The notes beneath the pieces are model-generated. The model was not told the origin of the DNA. It did not search any database and worked only from the letters and a program-made list of their open reading frames with translations. 12,079 bases of DNA from an uncultured Faecalibacterium sp. Lineage in GTDB: Bacteria; Bacillota; Clostridia; Oscillospirales; Ruminococcaceae. The translations under genes were made by a program, and so were the position numbers. The stretch lies in the NCBI GenBank assembly GCA_934561485.1, contig CAKTGS010000059.1, positions 1 through 12,079 of the forward strand, in the 5' to 3' direction. How positions within the stretch are numbered: the stretch's first letter is position 1; every line of letters starts with the position of its first letter. This document shows, piece after piece, positions 1 through 5,736 of this stretch.

Positions 1-524
1 ACCATGCGGTTGCCGCGGTAGATCAGGCCCTTGTCGTACAGGCGCACGAACACTTCCTTGACGGCCTCAGAGCAGCCATCGTCCATGGTAAAGCGCTCAC
101 GGTCCCAGTCGCAGCTGCTGCCCAGCTTTTTCAGCTGGCTGACAATGCGGTTGCCGTACTTGGTTTTCCAGGCCCAGGCACGCTCCAAAAAGCCATCACG
201 GCCCACCATTTCCTTGGTCAGGCCTTCGGCGCGCATCGCCTCCACCACTTTGGCTTCGGTCGCAATGGAAGCGTGGTCGGTGCCGGGCACCCACAGAGCG
301 GCATAGCCCTGCATCCGCTTGGTGCGGATCAGGATATCCTGCATGGTATTGTCCACCGCATGGCCCATGTGCAGCTGGCCCGTCACGTTCGGGGGCGGCA
401 TGACGATGGTGTAAGGTTTCTTGTCCGGGTCGGCCTTCGTGTGGAAGTAGCCGCCGTCCAGCCAGAACTGGTAGATGCGGTCTTCCACCTGGCTGGGATC
501 GTACTGTTTTGCGAGTTCTTTCAT
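1..524 (-). CDS. valS: Valyl-tRNA synthetase, N-terminal part (runs off the window)
   Basis: Class I aminoacyl-tRNA synthetase that charges tRNA-Val with valine in the cytoplasm. About 174 N-terminal codons are present out of the roughly 880 usual for the family; the rest lies beyond the left edge. Visible family marks are PPPNVTG at residues 43-49, immediately followed by the HIGH-type ATP-binding motif HMGH at 52-55, and the conserved [13 protein letters not shown] stretch after it. The KMSKS loop, editing domain and anticodon-binding domain are not in the window. The ATG at 524-522 is chosen because GGGAGG lies about 5 nt upstream and the ValRS-like [10 protein letters not shown] starts there; a longer reading frame from 537 is out of frame and is a shadow. 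Expression should be controlled by the valine T-box leader directly upstream, which independently confirms the amino-acid specificity. Confidence 0.97.
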   Translation of the reverse strand, partial: MKELAKQYDPSQVEDRIYQFWLDGGYFHTKADPDKKPYTIVMPPPNVTGQLHMGHAVDNTMQDILIRTKRMQGYAALWVPGTDHASIATEAKVVEAMRAEGLTKEMVGRDGFLERAWAWKTKYGNRIVSQLKKLGSSCDWDRERFTMDDGCSEAVKEVFVRLYDKGLIYRGNRM

Positions 525-559
525 AGGGTCCTCCCAATAAAGTGTGATGAAGTGGGACG

Positions 560-595
560 AAAAAAGCCGCCCCACGGAACGTTCCATGGGACGGC
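560..595 (-). terminator. Rho-independent terminator of the valS T-box
   Basis: The arms 595-581 and 580-566 pair over 15 bp with G-U wobbles and essentially no loop beyond the helix tip. They are followed on the minus strand by TTTTTT (565-560). The 5' part of the hairpin competes with the T-box antiterminator, so it is the decision point for valS expression. Confidence 0.9.
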
Positions 596-807
596 TGTAA
601 TCACCGCGGTACCACCCAAATTGCGCAGAGCCTTCTGCGCCCCTTGATGCCCCGGTAACGTGGGGCAGGCCCGAAAACGGCTAACCGGCCCGGCTCACCG
701 TTTCTGCTCAAAAGTGACAGCACACCGCACGGCCGTACCGGATTTTCAGCAAGGCTCCGGCTCTCTGAACGGCAAAAACAGCGCGCACTCTTTCTCATTG
801 CATTTAT
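560..807 (-). promoter_or_regulatory. T-box leader riboswitch of valS, valine (GUC) specifier
   Basis: RNA leader that senses uncharged tRNA-Val and allows read-through into valS. Reading the minus strand: Stem I starts near 800; its distal part carries the AG-bulge consensus AGAGAGCCGG (766-757). The candidate specifier triplet is GUC at 718-716, followed by the usual A and by CUUUU, which can pair with AAAG of the 5' side of Stem I. The T-box sequence AATTTGGGTGGTACCGCGG is at 622-604. Its UGGU would pair with an ACCA tRNA end, consistent with an A discriminator base. The terminator hairpin at 595-566 ends in U6. The 5' end is placed from the promoter and is approximate. Identity of the element is secure; the exact specifier is inferred from position and from the downstream gene. 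Confidence 0.95.
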
Positions 808-813
808 AAAAAG

Positions 814-842
814 AATATAGCGTTTTTTGTGCGATTTGTCAA
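814..842 (-). promoter_or_regulatory. Sigma-A promoter of the valS leader
   Basis: Minus strand: consensus -35 TTGACA (842-837), 17-bp spacer, -10 TATATT (819-814). Predicted transcription start is near 807. The TGA inside the -35 box is the stop codon of the upstream homocysteine methyltransferase gene, so promoter and gene end overlap. Confidence 0.88.
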
Positions 843-2620
843 TCCTTTATTACTTCTTCCTTCAGGCGGGCGATGAGCCGCTCCATCAGAGCCACCCGGT
901 TGAAGGGGGTCATCAGGTAAAAACCATCGGCATAGGGCAGGGCCGCCTTGGCCGCCTGCACCGAGATCTCAATGCCCAGTTCTTCCCCGGCGGCACGGTC
1001 CAGCCCCGCAAATTTTTCAATGATGGCTTCATCCACGTGGATGCCGTTGACCTCATTTTCCATGAAAATGGCATTGCGCTGGCTCACCACCGGCAGGATG
1101 CCCGCCAAGATCCTGGCATCCTCGCCCAGGGCCGTGCGAGCCTGCTGCAGGTTTTCCACAGCCTGTGCCGACAGCACCGGCTGGGTCAGGAAGCCGCTCA
1201 TGCCGTTGTCCAGCTTTTCCCGGGCGCGGCGCAGCTCCACATCAAAGTTGCGGGCGTTCAGGTTCAGCGCGCCGAACACGGTCATGGGGCTGGGCATCTC
1301 CCGGCCTTCCCCGGCCAGGGACACAATGTACTGGGCCAGCTTGCGGGAGTTGAACTGGTACACGTTCTTCACCTCGTCCCGCTCGGCGGTGGGAATTGGA
1401 TCGCCGGTAATAGCCAGCACTTCCCGCACGCCCTCGGCGTACAGGCCCAGCAGCAGGGCCTTGGTGGCGTTCAGATTGCGGTCCCGGCAGGTCATGTGGG
1501 GCAGAACGTTCAGCCCCAGCTCCCGGTGCACCCGGCAGGCCACCAGCGAAGAATCCATGCGCGCCCGGGCAATGGGGCAGTCCGCAATGGTCATCAGGTC
1601 GGTGCCTGCCGCCTGCAGCCGCTTTGCACCGGCCAGGTAGGCGGTCAGGTCGGCATCCTTGGGGGAGTCCAGTTCCACAGCGATCACCTTCTGCCCGGCA
1701 TGGAGCTTGCGCAGGAAGGCATCGTCTTTTTCCACCGCAGCTGCCGGGGCGGTGGAAAGCGGAACCGCCGAGGCAGTGGGCAGGGCAGCAGGCAGGGCGT
1801 CCAGCGCCCCACGCAGGGCCGCAATATGCTCCGGGGTGGTGCCGCAGCAGCCGCCCAGAATGCGCACGCCATCTGCCGCCACGCAGGCCATCTCCCGGGC
1901 AAAGTAGTCCGGCCTGCCCTGGTACTGCACCTTGGTGCGGGTAACCACCGGGTAGCCTGCATTGGGCATGACCGACAGCGGCAGCTCCACACGACCCAGC
2001 CGCTGCACCAGCGTGCGCATGGCACCGGGAGCCGCCACGCAGTTCAGGCCCACGGCATCCACCACGCCGCTGTCCGCCATGCGGCGTACCAGCTCGCTGC
2101 AATGGCGGCCTTCGCGGGTGTAGCCGTCCGGCAGCACGGCAAAGGACACCAGCACAAAGGCATCCGGCACCTGCTGCTTCAACGCCGTGACGGCTTCCAG
2201 AATGCCGACATCGGTGCTCAGGGTCTCGAACAGATAATTTTTTGCTCCCAGCGCTGCAAAGCGCTCGACCACTGCCGTGTACACCTGTGCCGCCGGGACA
2301 GCCTCGGTGTCCGGGGCGGGGCCAAGGTCTGCAAACACGGCGGCACCGGCGGCGGCTTCCACGGCCAGCTTCCAGCCTTCATCGGCCAGCGCTTCCCACA
2401 CCGGGTTCTGCGCAGCAGCCATGCGGGGCAGGCTGAAGGTGTTCGTCTTGAGGGCATCCGCCCCCGCCGCCCGGTAGGCCCGGTGCACAGCCAGAATGCC
2501 CTCCGGGTCCAGAAGGTTTGCCTGCTCGCACTCCTGCCCGGGAGCTGCCTTATAATAGGTACCCATGCCGCCGTCAAACAGCAGCGGGCGTTTTTTCAAA
2601 ATTTCACGCACATCGCTCAT
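839..2620 (-). CDS. Bifunctional homocysteine S-methyltransferase / 5,10-methylenetetrahydrofolate reductase (YitJ type)
   Basis: 593-residue cytoplasmic fusion protein of methionine and one-carbon metabolism. Residues ~1-275 form the homocysteine methyltransferase barrel: LLFDGGMGTYY near the N-terminus (13-23), GLNC (191-194) and GGCCGT (256-261), which supply the zinc/homocysteine-binding cysteines C194, C258 and C259. An Ala/Pro-rich linker (~275-297) leads to a MetF-like reductase barrel (~300-593) with VELDSPKDAD (315-324), AITGDP (403-408) and GFLTQPV (476-482). The reductase makes methyl-THF from methylene-THF using FAD; the other domain methylates homocysteine. Length matches Bacillus YitJ (about 610). 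The ATG at 2620 is chosen over an upstream in-frame one at 2743 because homology to the family begins at MSDVREIL, AAAGGA lies about 11 nt upstream, and the promoter sits between the two starts. It ends on the valS -35 box with no terminator in between. The methyl donor used by the first domain cannot be read from sequence. Confidence 0.93.
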   Translation of the reverse strand: MSDVREILKKRPLLFDGGMGTYYKAAPGQECEQANLLDPEGILAVHRAYRAAGADALKTNTFSLPRMAAAQNPVWEALADEGWKLAVEAAAGAAVFADLGPAPDTEAVPAAQVYTAVVERFAALGAKNYLFETLSTDVGILEAVTALKQQVPDAFVLVSFAVLPDGYTREGRHCSELVRRMADSGVVDAVGLNCVAAPGAMRTLVQRLGRVELPLSVMPNAGYPVVTRTKVQYQGRPDYFAREMACVAADGVRILGGCCGTTPEHIAALRGALDALPAALPTASAVPLSTAPAAAVEKDDAFLRKLHAGQKVIAVELDSPKDADLTAYLAGAKRLQAAGTDLMTIADCPIARARMDSSLVACRVHRELGLNVLPHMTCRDRNLNATKALLLGLYAEGVREVLAITGDPIPTAERDEVKNVYQFNSRKLAQYIVSLAGEGREMPSPMTVFGALNLNARNFDVELRRAREKLDNGMSGFLTQPVLSAQAVENLQQARTALGEDARILAGILPVVSQRNAIFMENEVNGIHVDEAIIEKFAGLDRAAGEELGIEISVQAAKAALPYADGFYLMTPFNRVALMERLIARLKEEVIKD

Positions 2621-2641
2621 GGTGGTGTCCGTCCTTTCCCT

Positions 2642-2699
2642 ACAAAAACACTTGGCTTTTAGTGTAATGCCAAACGGCGGCCCGGTCAAGTGTTTTTGT
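2642..2699. repeat. Perfect 13-bp inverted repeat around the MTHFR promoter (putative operator)
   Basis: The arms ACAAAAACACTTG (2642-2654) and CAAGTGTTTTTGT (2687-2699) are exact reverse complements, separated by 32 bp, with arm centres 45 bp apart. A nested TTGGC/GCCAA pair (2652-2656 and 2669-2673) overlaps the left arm. Because the predicted start lies at the left arm, the full repeat would not be present in the transcript, so a DNA-level operator is likelier than an RNA hairpin. Confidence 0.7.
2661..2689 (-). promoter_or_regulatory. Promoter of the methyltransferase/MTHFR gene
   Basis: Minus strand: -35 TTGACC (2689-2684), 17-bp spacer, -10 TACACT (2666-2661). Predicted start near 2654 gives a leader of only about 34 nt, too short for a SAM riboswitch or T-box. 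The -35 overlaps the right arm of the 13-bp inverted repeat at 2642-2699 and the start site falls on the left arm. Confidence 0.75.
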
Positions 2700-2708
2700 G
2701 CGCTGTGC

Positions 2709-2737
2709 TTGCAGGAATGTCGATTTTGTGCTATCCT
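2709..2737 (+). promoter_or_regulatory. Promoter of the GNAT-hflX unit
   Basis: -35 TTGCAG (2709-2714), 17-bp spacer, -10 TATCCT (2732-2737) preceded by an extended TGTGC element. It is divergent from the methyltransferase promoter in the same short gap. A strong ribosome site AAGGAGG follows, ending at 2760. Confidence 0.75.
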
Positions 2738-2768
2738 ATGCATACTTTAGAAAAAGGAGGGATGTGCC

Positions 2769-3395
2769 ATGCGCCATGCCGGCACACAGGCCATTGAAAC
2801 ACCACGGCTGCTGCTGCGCCGCCTTCTGCCCGAAGATGCAGCTATGATGTACGCCAACTGGGCGTCCGACCCGGAGGTGACCCGCTATCTGCGCTGGGAA
2901 CCGCATAAGAATGTGGACGAAACACGAGAGCTGCTGGCGGCCTGGGCCACCCTTTACCCGAACCCGGACTACTACCAGTGGGCCATTGTGGAAAAAGCCA
3001 GTGGCCAGGTGTTTGGCTCCATCAGCCTCTGCAACAGCCTGCCGGGAGAGCCGCAGCAGAAAACCGAATGGCCCGGCCTGGACCTGACCGAAGGCACCTG
3101 GGAACCGGGCTACTGCATTGGCAGAGCCTGGTGGAACAAAGGCTGTACCACCGAAGCCCTTCAAACCGTTGTAGAATATTGGTTCAAAAATACGGATAGC
3201 AATTTTCTCACCTGCTGCCATGCCGTTGACAACCCCGCCAGCGGCAAAGTGATGGAAAAAGCAGGCTTTGTGTACCACCACGATGCCGTCTACCACAAAT
3301 TTGACGGCACCCCGGTGGACTGCAAAAGCTATCTGCTGACAAGGGAACGGTTTGAAAAAGGGTTCCGCCTGACAAACAGAAAGGACTTATTTTGA
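2769..3395 (+). CDS. GNAT family N-acetyltransferase (RimJ/RimL-like)
   Basis: 208-residue protein that probably transfers an acetyl group from acetyl-CoA to an amine; the substrate cannot be told. The N-terminus IETPRLLLRRLLPEDA (9-24) is the typical opening of the RimJ/RimL/Acetyltransf_3 group. GRAWWNKGCTTEAL (118-131) fits the pyrophosphate-binding loop, and HAVDNPASGKVMEKAGF (151-167) is the conserved C-terminal part of the fold. The C-terminal ~35 residues are a charged extension with no motif I recognise. The start ATG follows AAGGAGG by 8 nt. Its TGA stop overlaps the TTG start of hflX in the four bases TTGA, so the two are cotranscribed and probably translationally coupled. A ribosomal-protein substrate would fit the hflX partner, but that is only an inference. 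Confidence 0.9.
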   Translation: MRHAGTQAIETPRLLLRRLLPEDAAMMYANWASDPEVTRYLRWEPHKNVDETRELLAAWATLYPNPDYYQWAIVEKASGQVFGSISLCNSLPGEPQQKTEWPGLDLTEGTWEPGYCIGRAWWNKGCTTEALQTVVEYWFKNTDSNFLTCCHAVDNPASGKVMEKAGFVYHHDAVYHKFDGTPVDCKSYLLTRERFEKGFRLTNRKDLF

Positions 3396-4657
3396 GCGAA
3401 CTTTACGATATCTTAGTGGAAACGCCCCCTACCAAGGTGATTTTGCTGGCGCTGGACCAGGGCCTGTGGGACTGTGAGCGCAGTCTGGCAGAACTTTCGG
3501 CCCTGTGCGAAGCCAACCACATGCAGGCCGTGGCCCAGGTGACCCAGAAGCGCCAGACCCCGGAAACCGGCATCGTGCTGGGCAGCGGCAAGCTGGAGGA
3601 AGCGTCTCTTGCCGCCGGGGAGCTGGGAGCTGAGTGCGCCGTGTTTGACGGCGAGCTGACCGGCAGCCAGATCCGCAACATTTCCACGGCATTGGGCGGG
3701 CTGGAAGTGATCGACCGCACCATGCTTATTCTGGAGATTTTCCGCAGCCGTGCCGTGACCAATGAGGGCAAGCTGCAGACCGAGCTGGCCCTGCTGCGCT
3801 ACCGCCTGCCCCGTCTGCAGGGCATGGGCGAAGCGCTGAGCCGCCAGGGCGGTGGCGGCGGCGGCGGCGGCGGTGCCCGCCGCGGTGCCGGTGAGACCAA
3901 GCTGGAACTGGACCGCCGCCACGTGCACGCCCGCATTGATGCACTGGCCGAAAAGCTGGCCGAGATGGAAAAGCGCCGGGGCGAGAGCCGCAAAGCCCGT
4001 GCCAAGACCGGAATGCCGGTGGTGAGCCTGGTGGGCTACACCAATGTGGGCAAGTCCAGCCTGATGAACGCCCTGTGCGGCCCCAGCGTGGCCGAAGCCG
4101 ACATGCTGTTTGCTACCCTGGACCCCACCAGCCGTAAGCTGGTGCTGCCCAGCGGCATGGCTGTGCTGCTGGTGGACACGGTTGGCTTTGTGTCCCGCCT
4201 GCCCCACAATCTGGTGGAAGCTTTCAAGTCCACGCTGGAAGAAGCCGCCTGGTCGGACGTGATCGTGCGGGTGGCCGATGCCGGAGACGAACAGCGGGAA
4301 GAGCAGCTGGCCGTCACCGATGAGGTGCTGGACGGGCTGGACTGCGCAGACATTCCCCGCCTGACCGTGTACAACAAGTGCGACAAGCCCGGTGCACTGA
4401 GCTTTGACCCGGACATCCTGCTTACCAGTGCCAAAACCGGCTACGGGCTGGACAAGCTGCTGCAGAAGCTGGACGAGACCCTGAGCGACCGGGTGCACAC
4501 CCTGAAAGTGCTGCTGCCCTACGATAAACTGGGTCTGGCCGCCCCCATGCGGGAGCGCGGCAGCGTGCAGGTGGAGGAATACCGGGAGGACGGCCTGTAT
4601 CTGGAAGGCATCGTCAAAACCGAGGACCTGCACTGCTTTGAAGGGTATCTCGTCTGA
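3392..4657 (+). CDS. hflX: Ribosome-associated GTPase HflX
   Basis: 421-residue GTPase that binds the 50S subunit and, in studied bacteria, splits stalled or stress-damaged 70S ribosomes. The N-terminal HflX domain (~10-150) includes GIVLGSGKLEE (60-70) and the substrate-binding-like FDGELTGSQIRNI (85-97). A glycine-rich loop and GAGETKLELDRRHV (165-178) lead into the coiled region (~180-205). The GTPase domain has G1 GYTNVGKSS (215-223), G3 DTVGF (262-266), G4 NKCD (328-331) and G5 TSAK (345-348). Length equals that of the family. The start is TTG at 3392, overlapping the acetyltransferase stop, with AAAGGA 7-8 nt upstream; no ATG fits better. The glycine run at 153-161 is nine residues, encoded by GGC GGT (GGC)6 GGT, longer than the three or four usual in this loop. 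Confidence 0.96.
   Translation: MSELYDILVETPPTKVILLALDQGLWDCERSLAELSALCEANHMQAVAQVTQKRQTPETGIVLGSGKLEEASLAAGELGAECAVFDGELTGSQIRNISTALGGLEVIDRTMLILEIFRSRAVTNEGKLQTELALLRYRLPRLQGMGEALSRQGGGGGGGGGARRGAGETKLELDRRHVHARIDALAEKLAEMEKRRGESRKARAKTGMPVVSLVGYTNVGKSSLMNALCGPSVAEADMLFATLDPTSRKLVLPSGMAVLLVDTVGFVSRLPHNLVEAFKSTLEEAAWSDVIVRVADAGDEQREEQLAVTDEVLDGLDCADIPRLTVYNKCDKPGALSFDPDILLTSAKTGYGLDKLLQKLDETLSDRVHTLKVLLPYDKLGLAAPMRERGSVQVEEYREDGLYLEGIVKTEDLHCFEGYLV
3848..3874 (+). repeat. GGC trinucleotide run coding nine glycines in hflX
   Basis: Nine consecutive glycine codons, six of them an uninterrupted GGC run at 3854-3871. Change by replication slippage would keep the reading frame. Confidence 0.9.
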
Positions 4658-4709
4658 ATCTGAACAAGATCTGCCCCAAAAGCTGTGCGCGATTTGTACA
4701 AAAACGCCT

Positions 4710-4739
4710 TTGCATTTTTGGTGCTGTTTCTGATAGAAT
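4710..4739 (+). promoter_or_regulatory. Candidate promoter of the small MATE-like ORF unit
   Basis: -35 TTGCAT (4710-4715), 18-bp spacer, -10 TAGAAT (4734-4739) with an extended TG one base upstream. The predicted start near 4746 lies immediately before the hairpin at 4748, so an RNA started here begins with the terminator stem. It could be coincidental sequence downstream of hflX. Confidence 0.55.
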
Positions 4740-4747
4740 AAAATCCT

Positions 4748-4800
4748 AACGAGTGGCAGTAACTGCGTAAATCCAGTTGCTGCCGCTCGTTTTCTTTTTT
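4748..4800 (+). terminator. Strong hairpin terminator or attenuator after hflX
   Basis: The arms 4748-4765 and 4774-4791 pair over 18 bp, with two G-U wobbles and an 8-nt loop, followed by TTTCTTTTTT. It is the first credible terminator for hflX. Since a promoter lies just upstream and a ribosome site and ORF lie just downstream, it may also act as a 5' attenuator of the small ORF. Confidence 0.85.
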
Positions 4801-4828
4801 GCCCAAAAACAACGGAGGAAACATTTTT

Positions 4829-4927
4829 ATGCAAAACAGTTCGCAAAATAAAATGGCGGTGCAGCCCATTGCACCGCTGATGTTCCGCCGGGCGAAAAAG
4901 AACAGGGGCGATCCGATCCCCGCATAA
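4829..4927 (+). pseudogene. 32-codon ORF resembling the N-terminus of a MATE exporter; probable remnant
   Basis: Short ORF with a strong ribosome site (GGAGG at 4814-4818, 10 nt before ATG). Its first ~20 residues, including NKMAVQPIAPLMFR, resemble the opening of MATE multidrug exporters, where a hydrophobic first helix (ALP-like) should follow. Here the frame instead continues RAKKNRGDPIPA and stops, 20 bp before the arm of a perfect terminator. No membrane helix remains, so it cannot transport. I infer an internally deleted or decayed exporter gene that kept its promoter, hairpin, ribosome site and start. The basic tail could be the old C-terminus joined in frame. Alternatives are a true small peptide, or a leader peptide. 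The MATE resemblance rests on memory of family N-termini and needs a search. Confidence 0.45.
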
Positions 4928-4940
4928 AACAAAAAAGCCC

Positions 4941-5058
4941 CAACAAACACAAAAACCCGCCTGGCAGCGGGTTTTTGTGTATAGAGGGGTGGGAAAGTAT
5001 ATAAAGTGGTGAATCTCAATTTCATTTGGCAGGCCTTTGTGCGGGGTGCTGCCTTGCA
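4941..5058 (-). ncRNA. Candidate small RNA, about 115 nt
   Basis: A near-consensus promoter on the minus strand (TTGACA, 16 bp, TATAAT) predicts a start near 5058, and a perfect terminator ends at 4947. No ORF with a convincing ribosome site lies between them; an ATG at 5059 would sit at the very 5' end without a leader, and one at 5025 reads through the terminator. I recognise no tRNA, 6S, SRP or tmRNA motif. Local pairing GGCAG/CTGCC (near 5049-5025) could form a short 5' hairpin. Both ends are inferred from signals only. Confidence 0.4.
4947..4980. terminator. Perfect bidirectional terminator
   Basis: The 14-bp perfect arms 4947-4960 and 4967-4980 enclose a 6-nt loop, CTGGCA. The GC core CCCGC/GCGGG is flanked by A5 and T5, so it works on both strands. 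It would end the plus-strand small-ORF transcript and the minus-strand transcript from the promoter at 5065-5092. Confidence 0.9.
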
Positions 5059-5064
5059 TGATGT

Positions 5065-5092
5065 ATTATATACCTTTTTCCTTTCTTGTCAA
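5065..5092 (-). promoter_or_regulatory. Near-consensus sigma-A promoter facing left
   Basis: Minus strand: -35 TTGACA (5092-5087), 16-bp spacer, -10 TATAAT (5070-5065). Both hexamers are perfect, the best match in the window, yet no gene follows on that strand before the terminator at 4947-4980. Confidence 0.75.
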
Positions 5093-5125
5093 ACAAAATT
5101 TTTCCGTTTTGCTTTAAATTTACAC

Positions 5126-5154
5126 TTTACATTTCCATAAAAACTTTATATAAT
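5126..5154 (+). promoter_or_regulatory. Promoter of the Lrp/AsnC regulator
   Basis: -35 TTTACA (5126-5131), 17-bp spacer, -10 TATAAT (5149-5154). Predicted start near 5161, leaving a leader of about 110 nt. Lrp-family genes are often autoregulated, but I cannot define an operator here. Confidence 0.7.
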
Positions 5155-5270
5155 TAACATAAAGCAATTCAAAAGCAGACTTTTTCCGTCTTTGTACGAT
5201 TGCAACAACAATAAAACTTTACTTTCTAAAAATTTTATACAATCCAACATATTTCAAAGGAGACCTTTCC

Positions 5271-5711
5271 ATGGATGATTTGGATCGCAAAATCCTTTCC
5301 CTTCTGGCCAAAAACGCCCGGATGCCGGTCAAGGAGATCGCCGAGCAGGTGTCCCTGACCAGCCCCGCCGTGTCCAGCCGCATCCACAAACTGGAGACAG
5401 ACGGCATCATCGGCGGCTACACCGTCACCCTGAACCGCCCGGCCGGGCGCATGTACGTGGATGCCCTCATCAGCCTGTCGGTGGCCCCTTCCAAACAGGA
5501 TGCCTTTCTGGAGCTGCTGCAGAACAGCCACGAGGTGCTGCAGTGCTACCATGTGACCGGTGCCTACACCTTTTTGGTCAAGGTAAGCTGCGGCAGTATG
5601 CCCCAGCTGGAACACCTGATCCTGCAGTTCCAGAAGCTGGGCACCACCAGCACCCAGATCATCCTTTCCACTCCGGTCAACCACGGGGACCTGGATGCCT
5701 TTATGCTGTGA
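5271..5711 (+). CDS. Lrp/AsnC family transcriptional regulator
   Basis: 146-residue DNA-binding regulator of the feast/famine family, normally a dimer or octamer that senses an amino acid. MDDLDRKILSLLAKNARM (1-18) and the winged HTH VKEIAEQVSLTSPAVSSRIHKLE (20-42) are textbook Lrp; IIGGYTVTLN (46-55) is the linker to the RAM ligand/oligomerisation domain (~62-140). In that domain CYHVTGAYTFLVKV (92-105) is the usual effector-binding strand-loop. Family length is about 150. The start follows AAGGAG (5257-5262) by 8 nt. The gene has its own promoter and no terminator after it, so it may run into the lipoprotein gene. No neighbouring amino-acid pathway gene reveals the ligand. Confidence 0.94.
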   Translation: MDDLDRKILSLLAKNARMPVKEIAEQVSLTSPAVSSRIHKLETDGIIGGYTVTLNRPAGRMYVDALISLSVAPSKQDAFLELLQNSHEVLQCYHVTGAYTFLVKVSCGSMPQLEHLILQFQKLGTTSTQIILSTPVNHGDLDAFML

Positions 5712-5736
5712 GCCGTTCATAAAACTGTTACGTTTT

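Larger units (their letters stand above)
4981..5270. other. AT-rich intergenic region upstream of the Lrp-like gene
   Basis: 290 bp without a supportable gene, markedly richer in A+T than the flanking coding DNA, especially from about 5060. It contains two divergent promoters (minus 5065-5092, plus 5126-5154) and the ribosome site of the Lrp-like gene. The ~110-nt plus-strand leader from about 5161 to 5270 has only a weak AGAC/GTCT hairpin possibility near 5178-5195; I see no known riboswitch in it. Confidence 0.7.

Noticed and set aside
827..2662. 611-codon open frame on the plus strand opposite the methyltransferase/MTHFR gene
   Set aside because: It is antisense to a gene with clear motifs, is rich in His/Gln/Gly as expected from mirrored GC-rich codons, and has no ribosome site.
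2621..2768. SAM riboswitch or T-box upstream of the methyltransferase/MTHFR gene
   Set aside because: The predicted leader is about 34 nt and none of the conserved riboswitch segments is present.
4519..5025. Phe-rich 168-codon minus-strand ORF starting in the candidate sRNA
   Set aside because: It would have to read through the perfect terminator at 4947-4980 and then overlaps the end of hflX antisense; the ribosome site is weak.
3413..5059. 548-codon minus-strand frame across hflX and the following gap
   Set aside because: It is a mirror frame of hflX extended through two terminators; composition is Gln/His/Ala-rich with no family signature. Its ATG sits at the predicted RNA start without a ribosome site.
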